DNA of 64,000 nucleotides, taken from Actinomadura citrea. GTDB taxonomy: Bacteria; Actinomycetota; Actinomycetes; Streptosporangiales; Streptosporangiaceae. The position numbers and the translations under genes were made by a program. This document shows positions 44,400-53,172 of this stretch, piece after piece. A model generated the notes under the pieces. The model was given only the letters and a program-made list of their open reading frames with translations. It made no database searches and was not told the origin of the DNA. Position 1 is the stretch's first letter; every line of letters starts with the position of its first letter. The stretch is from assembly GCF_013409045.1 (NCBI RefSeq), contig NZ_JACCBT010000001.1:5270001-5334000 (forward strand), read 5' to 3'.

Positions 44400-44567
44400 T
44401 CAGCAGCTGCTGCGGATCTTGGTCCAGCTACAGCCCGAGTCCAGGCAGCAGAACCGGTACCAGTAGCCGGGGTGCCCGGCGGCGTTGCAGAAGTAGGTGC
44501 CGCTGCACGCCGATCCGGTGGCCTTCGGGACGATGCGCTCCAGCGCACGGTCGATGAGACGGCTCAT
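44400..44567 (-). CDS. Six-cysteine 55-residue peptide precursor (putative disulfide-rich secreted peptide)
   Basis: A clear small gene: AAGGAG, 5 nt, then ATG 44567 and a stop at 44400. The product starts MSRLIDRALERIVPKATGSA, an amphipathic leader ending in a signal-peptidase-like ATGSA. The remaining 35 residues hold Cys21, 27, 40, 41, 46 and 55, are rich in Gly, Ser and aromatics (PGYWYRFCC, CSWTKIRSSC) and end in Cys. All six Cys could pair as three disulfides. Downstream on the same strand are a redoxin, an ABC exporter and an S26 peptidase. I do not recognise the peptide family; a bacteriocin, toxin or signalling peptide are all possible. Confidence 0.72.
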   Translation of the reverse strand: MSRLIDRALERIVPKATGSACSGTYFCNAAGHPGYWYRFCCLDSGCSWTKIRSSC

Positions 44568-44937
44568 CGCATCTCCTTTTCGTCATGGCCAGAGAATTCC
44601 GGAGAGAAGGAAATCGTCACCGGGCCGTGCGCGCGCTGAAGTCCGCGGCCGGCGCCATTTCTTCTCCGGATTACTCCCCGGCACGGGGGCTGGCCCAAGT
44701 ATCACCCCCGGCACCGCGAGCACCGCAACCCCCGGCGAACGACATGATGATCTTTGTGTCATCTTGATGAACGTCACGGTGTTAGTGATCAACAACTCCT
44801 GTGTTTGCTGCTCCACGGCGACGGCCGGCCGATCGGCCTCCAGCGCGCTATGCGGGCTGGTGTTCCGTCGGGCACGGCACCGGGAGACTGCATCTGGGCA
44901 AGGGCGGCCCACAGGAGGTCGAACCCTGGCCGGGGCG
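44568..44937. other. Gap upstream of the Cys-rich peptide gene
   Basis: It should hold the promoter of the peptide operon. The 44745-44810 part is relatively AT-rich and is the best place for it. A plus-strand frame from 44767 begins with a Cys cluster but runs into the antisense of the next gene and is not accepted as a gene. Confidence 0.35.
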
Positions 44938-45780
44938 TCAGGAGCCGGGGAGGATTTCGATGCGCATGCTGTCGCTCTCCCTGAGCAGATAGGTGGCGTT
45001 CACCCCGGGACGCCACCCGACCGGCAGTACGTAGTATCGCCCGGCGCGGCCGATCAGGAGCCGCAGTCCCTGGTAGCGCTGCGCGTACATGTTCCCCTTC
45101 GGTAGCCGCTCGGCCGTCACGCCTGGTCCGGACAGGGCGAGGGGCTTTGTGGTGTAGACGACCACAGCGGTGCGCGTCCGAAGGCCCCTGGTGATCTCAT
45201 GGGCCTCGGCGGTCCCCTCGTCCTTCGCGTACACGCCGGTAGCCCACAGTGCGCACGCGGCCGCCGTGATCAGCCCCACCGCGTACGCCCCTGTGCCGGC
45301 CGACCGGGTCAGCAGGAGCACCCCGGCCGCCGTCAGTGCCAGCGTCAGGTAGAGGTTGTCGGTGATCCTGGTCACCGACAGGATCACCAGCGCGCCCGCC
45401 GCGAGCAGCAGCATCAGCCCGGCCCGCTGCCGGGCCAGGGGGTCGCCCGCCAGGGCCGCCGCCCGGTGTAGCGGTCTGCGAACGAAGCCGGGTACTGCTC
45501 GCCCGGGTATCAGCTCCGTCAGCCGCAGCTGGGGAAGCGTGGTGACGATCAGCCAGACGATCGCTCCGAACACCAGCGTGGAAGAGAAGACCGTCCCGGC
45601 GCTGCGCAGGACGTACTCGGTGGGACCGATCTCCAAATCGAGCGGATTGACTCGGAAATATCCGTAAACGGCATTGGTGTAGCACCAGCCCATGTAGAAC
45701 AGCGCTCCCACGGCCAGGGAGATGTTCGCCGTGATCACTCCGACGACCCGCTCGGCCCCGGCCCTGGCCTCACCCGCCAT
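44938..45780 (-). CDS. Hypothetical five-helix membrane protein
   Basis: A 280-residue protein with about five membrane segments (near residues 13-33, 60-82, 120-140, 143-160 and 167-187) followed by a soluble C-terminal domain of about 90 residues (AVVVYTTKPLALSGPGV, GRYYVLPVGWRPG). I do not recognise the family. It is on the same strand as the peptide locus but 370 bp upstream of the peptide gene, so a link is possible but unproven. Confidence 0.7.
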   Translation of the reverse strand: MAGEARAGAERVVGVITANISLAVGALFYMGWCYTNAVYGYFRVNPLDLEIGPTEYVLRSAGTVFSSTLVFGAIVWLIVTTLPQLRLTELIPGRAVPGFVRRPLHRAAALAGDPLARQRAGLMLLLAAGALVILSVTRITDNLYLTLALTAAGVLLLTRSAGTGAYAVGLITAAACALWATGVYAKDEGTAEAHEITRGLRTRTAVVVYTTKPLALSGPGVTAERLPKGNMYAQRYQGLRLLIGRAGRYYVLPVGWRPGVNATYLLRESDSMRIEILPGS

Positions 45781-45858
45781 GGAGACCCCTTGCGTTCTGA
45801 TGTTTCCCCTAGTGCAAGCAAAGCCTTCTGGGTATTCTAGACATACGGGGCGTTGAAA

Positions 45859-46509
45859 ATGGGGGCGTTCATGTTACAGAGCTTCCGTGCGTTCGGCTTT
45901 GTCCTGGTCGCCACTTTGATCGCCTCCTGCGGCTCCTCTGACAAAGACGAACCGCCGAGTCGGGGACCGGGCGCGGGGGGCGCCTCCTCGATGAGTCCGT
46001 CCGCCTCCTGCGGACCGGACGTGGGTGGCGACGTGGTGCCGCCGGCCTGCGCGAGTCCCCAGCCGTCGTCTGGAACGGGACCGCCCAGAGTGATCGCCGG
46101 ACCGATCACCGTCCAGCCCGGCACCGGTGAATATTGGATCAACGTGGCGGTGGCGGGGACGGGTGGAATTTCCCTCAGGGGAGGAACGAATACGACGGCC
46201 GATACTCCCAGTTCAGGAACCTGCTACGACTCCTGCCGCTATTTGGTGAATGGCGTGACCCCCGTGATCCTGGCGCCTACCGGCGGCCACACCGTCTATG
46301 ATCCGTCGACCCAGCAGAACGTGTGGACAGGCCCGTGCGGAGGACGGGACGGCAGGACGGTCTGCGAGTTCGAGATCGCGTTGGGCGTGAACACTGACAT
46401 GAGGTTTTCTCTGCGCCCCGCCACTGAGGATCCCGAGCCGATCGGCCCGACGCCCCCAGGCCCGAGCGGGGCGCCGACCGAGGAGACGCCCAGCCCCGAG
46501 TCCTCCTGA
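45859..46509 (+). CDS. Hypothetical lipoprotein
   Basis: A 216-residue protein with a lipoprotein signal (RAFGFVLVATLIASCGSS; lipobox LIASC), a Pro/Ser-rich linker, a central beta-rich domain with paired cysteines (SCGPDVGGDVVPPAC and TCYDSC, later GPCGGRDGRTVC) and a Pro/Ser/Glu-rich tail. It should be anchored on the outer face of the membrane. ATG 45859 or ATG 45871 could start it; both give a functional signal. Divergent from the membrane protein gene. Function unknown. Confidence 0.68.
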   Translation: MGAFMLQSFRAFGFVLVATLIASCGSSDKDEPPSRGPGAGGASSMSPSASCGPDVGGDVVPPACASPQPSSGTGPPRVIAGPITVQPGTGEYWINVAVAGTGGISLRGGTNTTADTPSSGTCYDSCRYLVNGVTPVILAPTGGHTVYDPSTQQNVWTGPCGGRDGRTVCEFEIALGVNTDMRFSLRPATEDPEPIGPTPPGPSGAPTEETPSPESS

Positions 46510-46630
46510 CCTCGTGGGGTGCGAAACCGGGGTTCAGATCCTGACCTGCCTTTCGTGCTCAGCACGCGTGCGAGGTCGGGTGTGCGTCTTTCCCCATCGC
46601 TCGTTTGCGAGACGACTTCCGGAGCTTCGG

Positions 46631-47419
46631 TTATCGCCGAACGCTGCCCCGTTGTCCCCTCAGGCCGGCGAGGAGGTCATCGAGAGCCTGAGCGAGGGCT
46701 TCCGAGTTGGCACGGGTGAACCAGGTGGTGCGTATGCGCTCGTTGTTCCCCTTCGGGGTCTCATGGTTGGCCGCGAGTTGCTGCAGGGTCCGGGTCTCGT
46801 CGTTCAGGGCACGACCGACCCCCTGGAAGAGACTGCGCACGTAGCTTTCCGCGTCGTCGGAGGCGATGCCGTGGCCGACGGCCCAGGAGGTGAGCGCGGC
46901 GAGGTAGGAGTAGTGGGTGGTCAGCGTCCCCGTCAGTGCGGAGAAGACGTCGAAGGCCGCCTCGTCCGCGACTGGGAGCGCCCCGCCCAGGTGCTCGAAA
47001 AGGGAGTCCGCCACCGGGTGGGACGGGTACGTCACCGTGACGGAGCGGCGTTCGCGTATGGCGGGCAGCGGGATGGCCCTTACGAGCGGGGCGTCGGTGG
47101 CCAGTGTCCTGCGCAGGTCGTCGCCGCCGACGCCGGCCATCACGTTGATCACGATCTTGTCGTCGGCCACCACCAGGCCGGCGAGTGCTTCGTGCCGGTC
47201 CGGACGGCGTACAGCGATGATCACGATCTCGGAGCGGTCCACCACCGCCTGGTTGTCGGGACACACCCGCACGCCTTCGTAGTGCTCGGACAGCTCCGCG
47301 GCGGTGCGGGCTCCGCGAGGGGAGAGGAACACTTCGGGCGCATCGTCGCCCCGGTAGTACAGGCCGTCCACGATGGCTCGGCCGATCTCTCCCACCCCGA
47401 TGATGCCGATGCGCTTCAT
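46631..47419 (-). CDS. Pyrroline-5-carboxylate reductase-like protein (ProC family)
   Basis: A 262-residue protein with an N-terminal Rossmann motif (MKRIGIIGVGEIGRAIVDGL), EIVIIAVRRPDRHEAL and INVMAGVGGDDLRRTL, then a helical dimerisation domain. The C-terminus departs from housekeeping ProC (no typical TSPGGTT loop; instead NHETPKGNNERIRTTW). It is probably an imine or ketimine reductase of an amino acid catabolic pathway rather than the proline biosynthetic enzyme. GGAGAAGAC precedes ATG 47419, which overlaps the dehydratase stop (ATGA). Confidence 0.78.
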   Translation of the reverse strand: MKRIGIIGVGEIGRAIVDGLYYRGDDAPEVFLSPRGARTAAELSEHYEGVRVCPDNQAVVDRSEIVIIAVRRPDRHEALAGLVVADDKIVINVMAGVGGDDLRRTLATDAPLVRAIPLPAIRERRSVTVTYPSHPVADSLFEHLGGALPVADEAAFDVFSALTGTLTTHYSYLAALTSWAVGHGIASDDAESYVRSLFQGVGRALNDETRTLQQLAANHETPKGNNERIRTTWFTRANSEALAQALDDLLAGLRGQRGSVRR

Positions 47420-48426
47420 GTCTTCTCCTTCATGCGTCCGGCGAGACTCGACGCCTGCGCGGTGCGGGTGAGCCGGGCCGCCAGCTCCCCCGCCTGTTCG
47501 GGACGGGGGTTGGCGCCGGTCAGCACCGTCGCCGACCGGTCGCCGGCGACCACACCCTCGGCGATCGCCGCCAGGCCGGCCGCCCCCGCCGGTTCCAGTA
47601 CGATCCCCAGCGTGCGCGCCGCCAACTCCATGGCGGCGGCGATGGCCTCGTCGCTCACCAGGACGATCTCGTCCACCAGGGCGCGGGCTCGCCGCACCGA
47701 CGCCTCCAGCGGGCCGCACACCGCTATCCCGTCGGCGAAGGTGCGAGCGCGGTCGAGGCGGACCGCGCGGCCGGCGCGCAGGCTCTCCAGCATCGAGGGA
47801 GCGCCTTCGGCGTTGACCCCCACGATCCGGGTGCCGGGGGCGTGCTGCTTCATCCAGCGTGCCACGCCGTTGATCAGGGCGCCGTCGCCGACCGGGAGTA
47901 CGACGGCGTCGAAGCCCGAAGCGCCCGGTGCGCCACGGGTCAGCTCGACTCCGATCGTCCCGGCGCCCTCGGCGATCGCGGCCTGCAGGCCGTCCTGCAG
48001 GTGGATCCGGTCAGGATGGCTCTCGGCATGGGCGGCTGCGGCCCTCCGCGCCGACGAGCCGTCGGCCCCCGCCGTGACGACCCGGGCGCCGAAGGTCTCC
48101 ATCCGCTCCCGCTTGGCGGGATTGACCGTCTCGGGCACGAACACCTCGACCGGCATCCCGCGGGCCCGTCCCGCGTAGGCGACGGCCTGCCCGAAGTTGC
48201 CCGAACTTGCGCACACCACCGGAGTGCCGGGGGCCATTGTGCTCAGCATCAGGTCGGCGCCCCGGCCCTTGAAGCTGCGCACCGGGTTGGCCGTCTCCAG
48301 CTTCACCGTCACCGCGCGGCCGCCCAGCGCCCGGCACAGCTGCTCGTCGAGGTACTGCGGGGTGTTGAGGAACACCGGATCGATCACCCTTAGGGCCTTC
48401 TCGATCCGCGCAACTTCCAGATCCAT
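47416..48426 (-). CDS. PLP-dependent threonine/serine dehydratase-like enzyme
   Basis: A 336-residue fold-type II PLP enzyme. The cofactor Lys is in NPVRSFKGRGAD, followed by the phosphate/carboxylate loop CASSGNFGQAVAYAGR and a glycine-rich VVLPVGDGALINGV. It lacks the C-terminal ACT domain of biosynthetic threonine dehydratase, so it is catabolic-type. It shares an operon with the ProC-like reductase and is divergent from an Lrp-type regulator, suggesting use of a hydroxy or basic amino acid. Confidence 0.85.
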   Translation of the reverse strand: MDLEVARIEKALRVIDPVFLNTPQYLDEQLCRALGGRAVTVKLETANPVRSFKGRGADLMLSTMAPGTPVVCASSGNFGQAVAYAGRARGMPVEVFVPETVNPAKRERMETFGARVVTAGADGSSARRAAAAHAESHPDRIHLQDGLQAAIAEGAGTIGVELTRGAPGASGFDAVVLPVGDGALINGVARWMKQHAPGTRIVGVNAEGAPSMLESLRAGRAVRLDRARTFADGIAVCGPLEASVRRARALVDEIVLVSDEAIAAAMELAARTLGIVLEPAGAAGLAAIAEGVVAGDRSATVLTGANPRPEQAGELAARLTRTAQASSLAGRMKEKT

Positions 48427-48526
48427 ACGCCGCCTTTCCTCGGGTGGCTCGGGGACCTGGCCGACGCTAATCGAACTCCCGATCGAAGCGATTGAGAATT
48501 TTCGCGCCACAACGCAATAATCTTGC

Positions 48527-49087
48527 ATGCCCGAATCGCCGCCACCCCGTCTGGACGAGATCGACGGCCTGCTGCTGGACCTCCTCCAGCACGACGCCGG
48601 ACGCACCTTGCACGACCTCGGCGAACAGGTCGGGCTCTCACCGAGCGCCGTCCAGCGGCGGATCGCCCGCTACCGCAAGGACGGCCTCATCGCCGGGCAG
48701 GTCGCCGTCCTCGACCCGCACCGCTTCGGTCCCACCGTCCTCGCCACGGTGCTGGTCACCCTGGCCCAGGAATCGTTCGAGCACCATCGGATCTTCTCCG
48801 ACCGGATGCGCTCGAACCCGCAGGTCCAGCAGTGCTACCGGGTCGCGGGACCATGGGACTACGTGGTCGTCCTGGCCGCGCGCAGCATGCGCGACTGCGG
48901 CCGGCTCGGTGACCGCCTGTTCAAGGCGGACGACAACATCAGTCGTTACGAGACCCTGGTCGTCTTCGACACCGTCAAGACCGGCCTGGCTCTCCCGCTT
49001 CCCGCGCCGGGTCACGGGACGGGCGGCCATGACCCGCTCCCCCGCGGGCTCACTCCAGGTCGTCGAAGTGATCCAGAAGATCACTGA
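48527..49087 (+). CDS. Lrp/AsnC-family transcriptional regulator
   Basis: A 186-residue protein with an N-terminal helix-turn-helix (LHDLGEQVGLSPSAVQRRIA) and a RAM effector domain (PQVQQCYRVAGPWDYVVVL). Divergent from the dehydratase/reductase pair across a 100-bp spacer, the usual layout for amino-acid-dependent control by a dedicated Lrp protein. Its 3' end overlaps the convergent phosphatase gene by 38 bp, inside a disordered basic tail. Confidence 0.9.
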   Translation: MPESPPPRLDEIDGLLLDLLQHDAGRTLHDLGEQVGLSPSAVQRRIARYRKDGLIAGQVAVLDPHRFGPTVLATVLVTLAQESFEHHRIFSDRMRSNPQVQQCYRVAGPWDYVVVLAARSMRDCGRLGDRLFKADDNISRYETLVVFDTVKTGLALPLPAPGHGTGGHDPLPRGLTPGRRSDPEDH

Positions 49088-51512
49088 CGCCGGTTCCGGT
49101 GAGAGGCTGCTCGGTCCAGATGGTCTTACCGCGGGGGGTGTGGCGGGTTCCCCAGCGCTGGGTGAGCTGCGCGACGAGAAGGAGGCCGCGCCCTCCTTCG
49201 TCGAGAAGGCGGGCACGGCGCAGGTGCGGGGCGGTGCTGGCGCCGTCGGAGACCTCGCAGATGAGCGTCCGGTCCCGGATGATGCGCAGTTGGATCGGCC
49301 CCCTGGCGTAGCGGATGGCGTTGGTCACGAGCTCGCTGACGATGAGCTCGGTGACGTAGACGGCCTCGTCGAGGCCCCACTCCGTGAGCCGTTCGGTCAC
49401 CAGGTTGCGGGTCTCGGCGACGATGGCCGGGTCGGCGGGCAGATCCCAGCTGGCGAATCGGTCCGCGCTCAGGACGTTGGTGCGGGCGACGAGGAGCGCG
49501 GCGTCGTCCACGGGGCTGTCCGGCAGGGCGGCGTTGAAGACGCTGTCGCAGGTCTCGGCCAAGGACGATGAGCGGCGGGTCAGGGCCCGACGCAGGCGTT
49601 CGAGCCCGACATCGATGTCGTGATCGCGGGACTCGACGAGGCCGTCGGTGTAGAAGGCCAGGACGCTGCCCTCCGGCAGTTCGACCTCGGTGCTCTCGAA
49701 GGGCAGGCCACCGACGCCGAGGGGCGGGCCGGCGGGCAGGTCGAGGAAGCCGACCGAGCCGTCGGGCGCGATGAGCGCGGGTGGAGGGTGGCCGGCGCGC
49801 GCGGCCGTGCATCGGCGGGACACGGGGTCGTAGACGGCGTACAGGCAGGTGGCGCCCACCTCGTTCTCCGCCTCGTCGTGAGCGCCGGTGGCCTCCTCGG
49901 CGGAGAACCGGCTGACGAGATCGTCGAGACGGGTGAGGAGCTCGTCGGGAGAGGAGTCGACGTCGGCGAGGGTGCGCACGGCGGTCCGCAGCCGTCCCAT
50001 GGTGGCGGAGGCGTGGATGCCGTGGCCGACGACATCACCGACGACGAGCGCTACCCGTGCGCTGGACAACGGGATGACGTCGAACCAGTCCCCGCTCACA
50101 CCGACGTGGGAGCTGGCCGGCAGATAGCAGGTGGCGGCCTCCACGGCCGACTGCTCGGAGAGGCGGTGCGGGAGCAGGCTGCGCTGAAGTGTCAGGGCGG
50201 TGGTGCGCTCGCGGGTGTAGCGTCGGGCGTTGTCGATGGAGACGGCCGCCCGGGCGGTGAGTTCCTCGGCCAGGAGCACGTCGTCCGGCTCGAAGGGCTC
50301 TGCGGACTCGCTCCGGACGAAGGCGGCGACGCCGAGGGTGACGCCGCGAGCGCGTATCGGCACCGAGAGGATCGAGCGCAGTCGGTACCGGTCGATGGCT
50401 TCCGCCCACGCGGGGTGGCGAGCGGCCGCCGCAACGACTTCGGGGTCGTCGACGTTCATCAGGATCGCCTGGCCGGTGGCCAGGCAGCGGGCCGGCGGCC
50501 ACAGTTCGGGACGCAGGCCGAGGCCGCTTTGATCCACGCCCGTCCCGTCGTCGAAGGCGGACCGGCGTGCCACGCTCCGCAGCGCGATCTGGTCGGTCAG
50601 CGGCCCTGGGTCCGGTTCGTCGCCGACGAGCACCGCTTCGAGCAGGTCGACGATGGCGAGTTCGGCGAAATGGGGCACCACCATGTCGGCCAGTTCCTGG
50701 GCGGTTTCGGTGACGTCCAAGGTGGTGCCGATACGGGTACTGGCCTCGCTCAGCATGGTCAGACGTTGCCGTGCGCGGTACTGCTCCGTGTTGTCAAGGA
50801 CGCCCACCCAGACGGCTTGTGTCCGTCCTGCCCGGTCATTGAGCGGGGACATGAAGACCGACCAGTTGCGCTCGCGGGTCTCGCCTGGGACTCGCCGGTA
50901 GGTCTCCCTGTGCACGGGCTGCCCCGTGTCGAGCACATGGCGCAGGTGTTGCTCCAGCAGCCTCCAGTGGGGCCCCGGAAGGACGTCTCTCAAAAGGCGT
51001 CCGCGCACTTCGGCTTCCGTGAGGTTGATCCTTCTGCACATGACGTCATTGACTCTGACGAGCCGCAGGTCCCTGTCATGGATCGCCATGGCGAAACGGG
51101 ACTGGGCGAACGCCAGATCAAGCAGGCGCGCGTCATCCTGGTTTCCGAAGTCGGCGGTGGAGATCTCCGGGGTGGTGAGGGACACGACAAGCCATTCATC
51201 CCTGCCGCGGCTGTCGTGACCGGGGTAGGCGAGCAGTTCCACCGTCACCCGCCCGCCGTCCCTGTGCCAGAGCGGAACCTTCCCGCTCCAGGGAGCGGGA
51301 CGGGGCGACCGCCACAGATCCGGCGAAGGAGAAGCCGCTGCCAGCAGACGGGACGCCGGACGTCCCATCACCTCTTCGGCGGTGTACCCCAGCAGCCGCT
51401 GGGCACCGGGACTCCAGGCCGCCACCAGCCCTTGCTCGTCCACGACTGCCGTGGCGACCGCAGGGCCCGATTCCTCTTCTCCGCCCTGAGGGCCGCTGAT
51501 GTGCGCGTCCAT
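49050..51512 (-). CDS. PAS-GAF-PP2C phosphatase with HATPase_c anti-sigma-type domain
   Basis: An 820-residue cytoplasmic signalling protein. Order: PAS 1 (about 15-115), PAS 2 (about 130-245, with NDVMCRRINLTEAEV), GAF (about 265-430, RSILSVPIRARGV), SpoIIE/RsbU-type PP2C phosphatase (about 450-670, GDWFDVIPL, VVGDVVGHGIHASATM, AFYTDGLVESR) and a C-terminal RsbW-like ATPase (SELVTNAIRYA, RGLLLVAQL). It can both dephosphorylate an anti-anti-sigma factor and act as a kinase in a partner-switching pathway. No sigma or STAS gene is adjacent. Confidence 0.93.
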   Translation of the reverse strand: MDAHISGPQGGEEESGPAVATAVVDEQGLVAAWSPGAQRLLGYTAEEVMGRPASRLLAAASPSPDLWRSPRPAPWSGKVPLWHRDGGRVTVELLAYPGHDSRGRDEWLVVSLTTPEISTADFGNQDDARLLDLAFAQSRFAMAIHDRDLRLVRVNDVMCRRINLTEAEVRGRLLRDVLPGPHWRLLEQHLRHVLDTGQPVHRETYRRVPGETRERNWSVFMSPLNDRAGRTQAVWVGVLDNTEQYRARQRLTMLSEASTRIGTTLDVTETAQELADMVVPHFAELAIVDLLEAVLVGDEPDPGPLTDQIALRSVARRSAFDDGTGVDQSGLGLRPELWPPARCLATGQAILMNVDDPEVVAAAARHPAWAEAIDRYRLRSILSVPIRARGVTLGVAAFVRSESAEPFEPDDVLLAEELTARAAVSIDNARRYTRERTTALTLQRSLLPHRLSEQSAVEAATCYLPASSHVGVSGDWFDVIPLSSARVALVVGDVVGHGIHASATMGRLRTAVRTLADVDSSPDELLTRLDDLVSRFSAEEATGAHDEAENEVGATCLYAVYDPVSRRCTAARAGHPPPALIAPDGSVGFLDLPAGPPLGVGGLPFESTEVELPEGSVLAFYTDGLVESRDHDIDVGLERLRRALTRRSSSLAETCDSVFNAALPDSPVDDAALLVARTNVLSADRFASWDLPADPAIVAETRNLVTERLTEWGLDEAVYVTELIVSELVTNAIRYARGPIQLRIIRDRTLICEVSDGASTAPHLRRARLLDEGGRGLLLVAQLTQRWGTRHTPRGKTIWTEQPLTGTGVSDLLDHFDDLE

Positions 51513-51699
51513 TATCGCGTCCAGATTTTTGGGGAATCTTCCGCAGGCTGCCGCAGCTCAATGTCCCCAAACTATTTCTGGGGGCAAGTAAACCATAACG
51601 GACTTTAGAGTAAAAAAGGGGTATCTCGGTCGCAATTTCCTCACTAACCCGACAATCGGCCGAGGGGCGGATGCGGGCCGCCGCGCGGCGGCGGCCCGC

Positions 51700-52980
51700 T
51701 CATCCAGCGTTGGGGGCGTTGCCGCCGGCGATGACGCCGCCGGCGCTGCCCGGGTCGTGAAGGGGGAGCCGCAGTGTGAAGCGGGTGCCCGGTGAATGAT
51801 CGGCGATGTGGAGGTCGCCGTGGTGGCCCTGGGCGATCTGGCGGGCGATGGCCAGGCCCAGGCCGGTGCCTTCGGGATCGGCTCGACGGGCGTCGGAACG
51901 CCGGTAGAAGCGATCGAAGACCTTCTCGCGTTCGTCGACGGGGATGCCGGCCCCATCGTCGGTGACCTCCAGCACCGCCTTCCCCTGCTGCTGGGCGACC
52001 GTGACGTCGACGCGGGCTCGGGCGTGGCGCTCGGCGTTGTCGAGCAGGTTGTTCAACAAGCGGGTCAGCCGGACGGGTGAGGCGTCCACGATGACGCCGA
52101 CGGCGAGGTCGACGGTGAGGTCCGGGGGTCTTGGGCCCTGGGCCCGGCGGTCGGTCTCGGCCCGGACCAGGTGCGCCAAGTCGACCTCCTGCGTCCGCCA
52201 GGGGGCATTGGCCTCCAACCGGGCCAGTTCCAGCAGGTCGGCGACGATATCGCCGAGACGCTCGGCGTCGTACAGTGCGGAGTGCAGGATCTGGTGGGAG
52301 TCGGCGTCGGGGTCGGTGAGGGCGACCTCCAACCGGGTCCGCAGCCCGGCGAGCGGACCGCGAAGGTCATGGGAGGTATCGGCGACCACCTGCCGCTGAT
52401 GCTGCAACGCCTGCTGTGCCGCCACCGCGGCCCGGTGCTCGCGTGCTTCGGCGCGCCGCAGCCGTTGGTTGACCTCCTGCAGCTCACGGGCCCGCACGAA
52501 CAGCTCGGCCTCGATCGCTCTTGTCCGCGCGGCCAGCGCCTGCGGCTGCAGCCCGGTGCCGCTGTCGGCCTCGCGCAGCTCCCGGATGAAGCCGGTCACC
52601 TCCTCCACCCGGTTGATGATCAGCGCCACCCGCCCGTCCGGCCCCAGCACCGGGGCGTTGAGGATGGTCCAGTATCGCTCGTGAAAGACCCCGGGCCGTC
52701 CCGGCTCCTCGGTGTCGTACTGCTGCAGCGGCATGGTGTCGACCTCGGCCATCTCCACCACCCGTTCCAGCGACGCGCGCAGCTGGTCGGCGCTGCGCCC
52801 CGCCGCCCCGCCCGGAAAGACCTCGAACACGTTCCGGCCGACCAACTGCTCCCGTGACCAGCCCGTCAATCGCTCATAGGCGCAGTTCACCGCGACGTAC
52901 ACCCATGCGGACGACAGGATCGAGACCGCCACTGGCGACGCCTCAAAGATCGCCGAAAAGTCGACTTCGGCCACCTTCAT
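51700..52980 (-). CDS. PAS-domain sensor histidine kinase
   Basis: A 426-residue protein without membrane segments: an N-terminal PAS domain (about 8-130, VNCAYERLTGWSREQLVG), a coiled linker (about 145-190), HisKA with the phosphoacceptor His in ADTSHDLRGPLAGL, and HATPase_c (LNNLLDNAERHA, GAGIPVDEREKVFDRFYR, GTGLGLAIARQIA). No response regulator gene lies next to it, so it is an orphan within this window. It is on the same strand as the phosphatase gene, 187 bp upstream of it; a shared stress-sensing role is possible. Confidence 0.92.
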   Translation of the reverse strand: MKVAEVDFSAIFEASPVAVSILSSAWVYVAVNCAYERLTGWSREQLVGRNVFEVFPGGAAGRSADQLRASLERVVEMAEVDTMPLQQYDTEEPGRPGVFHERYWTILNAPVLGPDGRVALIINRVEEVTGFIRELREADSGTGLQPQALAARTRAIEAELFVRARELQEVNQRLRRAEAREHRAAVAAQQALQHQRQVVADTSHDLRGPLAGLRTRLEVALTDPDADSHQILHSALYDAERLGDIVADLLELARLEANAPWRTQEVDLAHLVRAETDRRAQGPRPPDLTVDLAVGVIVDASPVRLTRLLNNLLDNAERHARARVDVTVAQQQGKAVLEVTDDGAGIPVDEREKVFDRFYRRSDARRADPEGTGLGLAIARQIAQGHHGDLHIADHSPGTRFTLRLPLHDPGSAGGVIAGGNAPNAG

Positions 52981-53172
52981 TCCTTATCCACACTGCGGGC
53001 AACCAACGCCCAACAAAGAGTCGAAATGCCCCCAAGCCAGCGCCAAGGGCTCGCGACAGCGCGGCGGCGCGGCCGCCCGGCACCCGCCCAGGACAAGATC
53101 ACCCGCAGGCGGCAACGGATCAAGGCCAGAACGAGCCGCCTCTCGGCGTCCGGGGTCGCGTCCGGCTCCCGG

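Noticed and set aside
44767..45105. Plus-strand frame starting with a Cys cluster (NNSCVCCSTATAG)
   Set aside because: It runs into the antisense of the membrane protein gene at 44938-45780, has no ribosome binding site and its second half is typical antisense composition.
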